64,000 bases of DNA. It comes from Bradyrhizobium sp. 200. Lineage in GTDB: Bacteria; Pseudomonadota; Alphaproteobacteria; Rhizobiales; Xanthobacteraceae. This document shows, piece after piece, positions 59,852 to 64,000 of the stretch. The stretch lies in contig NZ_CP064689.1 in the NCBI RefSeq assembly GCF_023100945.1, positions 5,934,001-5,998,000 on the forward strand, written 5' to 3'. A program made the translations under genes and the position numbers. Position 1 is the stretch's first letter, and each line of letters begins with the position of its first letter. Under the pieces are notes generated by a model. That model saw only the letters and a program-made list of their open reading frames with translations, was not told where the DNA came from and did not search any database.

Positions 59852-61897
59852 TCAGCGCAGCGAAATATCCAGCCAGCCCAACGCATTGACCGTGACGCGG
59901 TCGCCGGTGTCGACGAGCACGGTCGTGGTCTCGGCTTCGATGATTGCAGGGCCCGTCAAAGTGTGCCTGGGCCGCAGATCATCGAGCGCGTAGACCGGAA
60001 CTTCGCGCCAGCCGCCGAAGAAGGCTTGCCGTTTGCTGCGTGGCGAGCAGGCGCTGGATGATGCGGCTTCGCGTGCGCCCTCGTCTTGGCGCTGGACTTC
60101 GCCCACCGCCGCGACGCGGGCGTTAACGAACACGACCTCCTGGCCACGCGAGGCGTAGGTGTATAATTCCTCGTGCCTGACATGAAAGCGGTCCTCGATC
60201 TTCTCGACGAGATCGGCGGCGCTCCAGTCGAGGCCGTCGAGCGAGACGTCGATCTCAAAGATCTGTTCGCCGTAACGCATCTCCGCGGAGCGCTCGATTG
60301 AAATCTTTCCGTTGAACCATGAGCGCAGCCGGCCAGCGGCCTGCTGCTCCAGCCCGGCAAAGAGTTCGCGCACTTCATCGGCGGTGATGCGCGCGCCGGC
60401 GCCGTAATGCGTGCGGCTGACTTCGTAGCGGAGATCGCTGGTCAGCATGCCCCAGGCAGAGAGAACAGACGCCACCGTCGGTACAATGATGCGCTTGATT
60501 TCGAGCTCGCGTGCTACTTCCGCCGCGTGCAGACCAGCGGCGCCGCCGAAACTCAGAAGCGCAAATTTCCGCGGATCGACCCCACGGCGCAGCGTCATCA
60601 GGCGGATGCCATCGGCCATGTTGAGATTGATCATGCGGTAGATGCCGGCGGCGGCCTCGACGCGCGACAGCTCCATCGCCTTGGCGATGCGGTCGACGGC
60701 GGCCTCCGAGGCGGCGCGGTTGAGTGGGCGTTTTCCGCCCATGAAGGCGGTGGCATCGAGATAGCCGAGCACGACATTGGCGTCCGTGACGGTCGCTGCC
60801 TGGCCGCCATTGCCGTAGCAGGCCGGGCCCGGCACCGAGCCCGCGCTTTCCGGCCCTACCCGCAGCGTGCGGCTGGCATCGACGCTGGCGATCGAGCCCC
60901 CGCCTGCGGCGATGCTCGCAATATCGAGGCTGCGCAGCGCGATGCGCTGGCCAGCCAGCATGCCGTCGGCGGACAGCGAGGCCTGCCCGCCTGCTATCAG
61001 CGAGATGTCGGTCGAGGTGCCGCCCATATCGAACGGCACGAGATCGGGAATGCCGACCAGATCAGAACAGCGCCGCCCGCCCGACATGCCGCCCGCGGGG
61101 CCTGACAGCACGGTGCCTGCGGCAAGCCGCGAGGCTTCCTCGACCGGAGCCATGCCGCCATGCGACAGCACGACGAAGAGGCTGCCCTTGAAGCCCGCCT
61201 CGGTAAGCCGCGCTTCGAGATTGGTCAAATAGCGCCGCACGATCGGCTCGACATAGGCGTTCACGATCGTGGTCGAGACGCGCTCATATTCCTTGATCTG
61301 CGGCAGCACGTCGCCGGAGCGCGAGATGCTGATATCAGGCAGCGCCTGCGTCAGCCGCTCGACGGCTGCGAGTTCATGCACGGGATTGAGATAGGAATGC
61401 AGGAAACACACCGCGACCGAGGTGGCGCCTGATTGCCTGATCCCGACAATCGCGTCGTCGAGCGATTTCGCATCGAGCGGAACCAGGATCTCGCCATTGG
61501 CCCTTAGGCGTTCCCTGACGCCGAAACGAAATTCGCGCGGCACCAAAGGCTCCGGCGGTGGCGAGCGCAGATCGTAGCGATCGGGTTTGAGGCCCTCGCG
61601 CATTTCGATGATATCGCGATGGCCTTCGGTGGTGAGCAGCGCGACCTTTGCGCCCTTGCGCTCCAGCAGCGCGTTGGTCGCAACCGTGGTGCCGTGAACC
61701 AGCCGGTCGGTCGCCGCGAGCATTTCCGCGCGCGACACGTTCAGCCGCCGCGCCAGTTCTTCCAGACCCGCCATTACGCCGAGCGACTGATCCGCAGGGG
61801 TCGATGGCGATTTTGCGAATACGGTGCGACCGCTCTCGTCCGTCGCTACGAGATCGGTGTAGGTCCCACCGACGTCAACGCCGATCCTGAACATCAT
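59852..61897 (-). CDS. hyuA: Hydantoinase A/5-oxoprolinase-family subunit
   Basis: 681 residues. ATP-binding GVDVGGTYTDLVATDESGR at the N-terminus, ATDRLVHGTTVATNALLERK, GPAGGMSGGRRCSDLVGIPD and FDMGGTSTDISLIAGG are HyuA/acetone carboxylase-beta motifs. With HyuB it hydrolyses cyclic amides such as hydantoins or 5-oxoproline using ATP. The start overlaps the hyuB stop by four bases (ATGA). The exact substrate is unknown. Confidence 0.9.
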   Translation of the reverse strand: MMFRIGVDVGGTYTDLVATDESGRTVFAKSPSTPADQSLGVMAGLEELARRLNVSRAEMLAATDRLVHGTTVATNALLERKGAKVALLTTEGHRDIIEMREGLKPDRYDLRSPPPEPLVPREFRFGVRERLRANGEILVPLDAKSLDDAIVGIRQSGATSVAVCFLHSYLNPVHELAAVERLTQALPDISISRSGDVLPQIKEYERVSTTIVNAYVEPIVRRYLTNLEARLTEAGFKGSLFVVLSHGGMAPVEEASRLAAGTVLSGPAGGMSGGRRCSDLVGIPDLVPFDMGGTSTDISLIAGGQASLSADGMLAGQRIALRSLDIASIAAGGGSIASVDASRTLRVGPESAGSVPGPACYGNGGQAATVTDANVVLGYLDATAFMGGKRPLNRAASEAAVDRIAKAMELSRVEAAAGIYRMINLNMADGIRLMTLRRGVDPRKFALLSFGGAAGLHAAEVARELEIKRIIVPTVASVLSAWGMLTSDLRYEVSRTHYGAGARITADEVRELFAGLEQQAAGRLRSWFNGKISIERSAEMRYGEQIFEIDVSLDGLDWSAADLVEKIEDRFHVRHEELYTYASRGQEVVFVNARVAAVGEVQRQDEGAREAASSSACSPRSKRQAFFGGWREVPVYALDDLRPRHTLTGPAIIEAETTTVLVDTGDRVTVNALGWLDISLR

Positions 61898-63561
61898 GAG
61901 GACGCCCGCTCCGCCGCGACATCAGTCAGGCCCTGCTCGCGGTCGCGCCGGCGCGCCTCCGCCGATCGCTTGGCAGGCGGTCCCCAGCCGCCTCCGCCGG
62001 AGGAGCGTATCTCGAGGCAATCGCCGGGACGAAGCTCGATGCCGACTTCCTTGGTGCGCAGCACGCGCGGCTCGCGGCCTTCGGACAGCAGGCGATAATA
62101 GTGCGGCTTGCCGTCCTCGCCGCCGAGCATGCCGCAGGGACCGTGGCGCGCGCCATCGCCCGCGGTGTTGCCTTTTGCGATCTTCTCGGTCTCCAGCACC
62201 AGATCGAGGGACACGCCGAGGCCGCCGCGGTGCTGGCCGTCGCCGCCGGAGCCCGGACGAAATTCATGTGTACGGAAATGCAGGGGAAAGCGCACCTCGG
62301 CGACCTCCAGGCTACCGAACTTCAGCCCGCCGACCGAATGCCATTCGCCGATCGACGACCAGCCGTCCCCACCCGACGACGCGCCGCCGCCGGGGCGCGC
62401 CTGGAACAGGTGCCAGATGAAATTCTTTCCCGTGCGCGGGTCCTCACCCTGGATTGCGATCCGGAAACGGCGGCTCCAGCCCGCCATCGCGCGCTCCGGG
62501 CACGACGCCGACAGTGCCTTCACGATGGCTTCGACGATTTCATTGGAGGGATGGCTGGTGCACAGCGTCACCGGCCGGCCCGGATCGGCCCATACCACCG
62601 TGCCCTGTTTCGCAATCACCTTCAGCGGCCGCAGCGCGCCGGTGTTTTTTGGGATTTCGGCGTCGATCAGATAGGCAAAGGCCATCGCGACCGCGGCCTG
62701 CATGTTGGCGTGCGAGGAATTCACAAAGCTGGTGGATTGCGGATCGGAGTCTGAAAGGTCGATCTCGACGTCGCTGCCCTTCTTGGTGACTTTCGCGGCG
62801 ATGCGGATATCGGTGCGGCCATGGCCGTCATCGTCGAGAAACGCTTCGCCGTAAAACACGCCGTCCTTCCAGGTCGAGACGACAGCCCTCGTCTGCTGCT
62901 CCGTCGCGTCGAGGATCGCCTCGACGGCCGCCTCGACGACAGGCGCGCCGAACTCGGCAAACAATCGCGACAGCCGCCGCTCGCCGAGATGCGCTGCGCC
63001 GAGCATGGCTGCGAGGTCGCCGCGGAATTCGCGGGGATTGCGGATGTTCAGCGCCAGCAGATCGAGCAGGTCGTCACGGAGCTTGCCGGCCTCATAGAGC
63101 TTGATCGGCGGTACGCGCAGCCCTTCCTGATAGATCTCGGTGGCGGCGGGGTTATAGGCGCCATGGGTGGCGCCGCCGATGTCGCTCTGATGCGCACGCA
63201 CGATGGTCCAGAGCAGCCGCTTGTCGCCTGTGAAGACCGGAACGAACGCGGTGAGATCGGGAAGATGGCTGCCGCCGTAGTAGGGATCGTTGAGCAGGAT
63301 GACGTCGCCTTGTTGCACGTCCTTGAACCGCTGCTCGACCGCGAGCGTCGCCCATGGCAGCGCGCCGACATGAACGGGAAGATGATCGGCCTGCGCGATC
63401 AGGCGGGCGCCGGTGTCGCAGATCGCCAGCGAAAAATCGCGGCTGGAATTGAGGATCTGCGAATAGGAGGTGCGAAGCATGGCTTCGCCCATCTCTTTCA
63501 CGATCGAACTGAGCCGGTGCTGGACGACGGAGCGCGTGATGGGGTCGATCTTGGCGGACAT
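61894..63561 (-). CDS. hyuB: Hydantoinase B/5-oxoprolinase-family subunit
   Basis: 555 residues from ATG 63561. VQHRLSSIVKEMGEAMLRTS, LNDPYYGGSHLPDLTAFVPV, and GGGGWGPPAKRSAEARRRD at the C-terminus are HyuB hallmarks. The gene is preceded by an aminotransferase on the same strand (19 bases), an arrangement that suggests a small amino-group and cyclic-amide catabolic unit. Confidence 0.9.
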   Translation of the reverse strand: MSAKIDPITRSVVQHRLSSIVKEMGEAMLRTSYSQILNSSRDFSLAICDTGARLIAQADHLPVHVGALPWATLAVEQRFKDVQQGDVILLNDPYYGGSHLPDLTAFVPVFTGDKRLLWTIVRAHQSDIGGATHGAYNPAATEIYQEGLRVPPIKLYEAGKLRDDLLDLLALNIRNPREFRGDLAAMLGAAHLGERRLSRLFAEFGAPVVEAAVEAILDATEQQTRAVVSTWKDGVFYGEAFLDDDGHGRTDIRIAAKVTKKGSDVEIDLSDSDPQSTSFVNSSHANMQAAVAMAFAYLIDAEIPKNTGALRPLKVIAKQGTVVWADPGRPVTLCTSHPSNEIVEAIVKALSASCPERAMAGWSRRFRIAIQGEDPRTGKNFIWHLFQARPGGGASSGGDGWSSIGEWHSVGGLKFGSLEVAEVRFPLHFRTHEFRPGSGGDGQHRGGLGVSLDLVLETEKIAKGNTAGDGARHGPCGMLGGEDGKPHYYRLLSEGREPRVLRTKEVGIELRPGDCLEIRSSGGGGWGPPAKRSAEARRRDREQGLTDVAAERASS

Positions 63562-63580
63562 TGAACCCGTTCTTGTTATG

Positions 63581-64000
63581 TCAGAGCGTGCCTGCGACTT
63601 CCTCGAGCGCACCCGACGCCGCATCGATGATCGCATGTATATCGGCATCCGTCATCGGGGTCGACAACGCCATCAACCCGTTGCCCGCGGCCAGCACGCC
63701 GCGATTGAGAAATGCGCGATTGAAAGCCGCCTGACGCCGCGCTTCCTCCTCGTTCAGGTAAGCCGAGCGATAATCGCGGATCGGCCGGTCGGCGAAGTGG
63801 ATCTTGAGCAGAGAACCCAAGCCTACCGTGCCCCCGGGCACGCCGTGACGGCGAAACGCTTCGTCAATGCCGGAGCGAACCGCCGCGCCCATCGCATCCA
63901 GCCGCGCAAAGGTCGCGTCGTCGAGCAGCTCCATGGCGGCGATCCCTGCCCGCATCGTCACCGGATTGGCGGAGAACGTGCCGCCATGCGGCAGCGCCGG
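63581..64000 (-). CDS. Class III aminotransferase (glutamate-1-semialdehyde aminotransferase-like), C-terminal part
   Basis: About 139 residues are visible; the frame runs off the right edge. HGGTFSANPVTMRAGIAAME is the conserved region of HemL-type class III aminotransferases, and the C-terminus (LAAGNGLMALSTPMTDADIH) fits too. The PLP lysine lies outside the window. HemL itself is unlikely; linkage to hyuBA favours a catabolic aminomutase or transaminase. Confidence 0.8.
   Translation of the reverse strand, partial: PALPHGGTFSANPVTMRAGIAAMELLDDATFARLDAMGAAVRSGIDEAFRRHGVPGGTVGLGSLLKIHFADRPIRDYRSAYLNEEEARRQAAFNRAFLNRGVLAAGNGLMALSTPMTDADIHAIIDAASGALEEVAGTL

Noticed and set aside
1..64000. tRNA, rRNA, integrase or attachment site marking a genomic island
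   Set aside because: None was recognised on reading both strands. Operon style and base composition look uniform, so an island claim has no support.

Overview
The window is GC-rich alphaproteobacterial DNA. Dense, short-spaced operons, many ABC uptake systems, fused LivHM permeases, sox genes, and several families of hairpin-forming intergenic repeats point to Bradyrhizobium or a close relative in the Nitrobacteraceae. This placement is inferred from gene style, not measured. No rRNA, tRNA, CRISPR array, integrase or intact insertion sequence was seen.

Left (1-7422): the end of a dihydrodipicolinate-synthase-like gene overlaps a NitT/TauT-type ABC ATPase. Facing it is a PotA/FbpC-type importer operon (permease, binding protein, ATPase) whose binding-protein gene carries a frameshift. 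An MFS exporter follows.

Sulfur block (7576-13906): an isoquinoline-oxidoreductase-like molybdenum enzyme pair, then cytochrome c, soxF, soxX, soxY, soxZ and soxA, tightly packed and partly overlapping. soxB and soxCD are absent from the window, and SoxY has an unusual C-terminus. A methanethiol-oxidase (SBP56) gene lies at 21459.

Nicotinate block (13919-37516): this is the most coherent system. nicA-nicB encode nicotinate hydroxylase, with NicB carrying a tri-haem cytochrome tail. A divergent operon runs from 6-hydroxynicotinate reductase (hnr) through a UPF0280 gene, a DUF1185 gene and a branched-chain-type ABC importer to a MarR regulator. Enamidase and a divergent ferredoxin-NADP reductase lie 17 kb away. 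pncB, for NAD salvage, follows nicB. The palindrome TTCGTATACGAA occurs in front of both the hnr operon and the enamidase/fpr pair, and a related box precedes nicA. This suggests one regulon for an aerobic-entry, reductive nicotinate pathway: nicotinate to 6-hydroxynicotinate, to tetrahydro-6-oxonicotinate, to 2-formylglutarate, with Fpr possibly supplying reduced ferredoxin to Hnr. Between the two parts lie a cyclase/FGE fusion, two crotonases under a TetR repressor with a perfect 19-bp operator, and the SBP56 gene.

Middle (37560-49069): metY, an alpha/beta hydrolase, an HtrA-like protease, a GMC oxidoreductase with its small subunit, a Baeyer-Villiger-type monooxygenase and a fused biotin-dependent acyl-CoA carboxylase, separated by repeat elements.

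Right (49281-64000): a NitT/TauT/THI5-type ABC importer with an amidohydrolase, a divergent FCD-GntR regulator, an NTF2-like protein, a second amidohydrolase and an enolase-superfamily enzyme. TGCATGCA boxes in several promoters suggest a GntR-controlled catabolic unit. An orphan branched-chain-type binding protein, a small secreted protein, hyuA/hyuB and a truncated aminotransferase complete the window.
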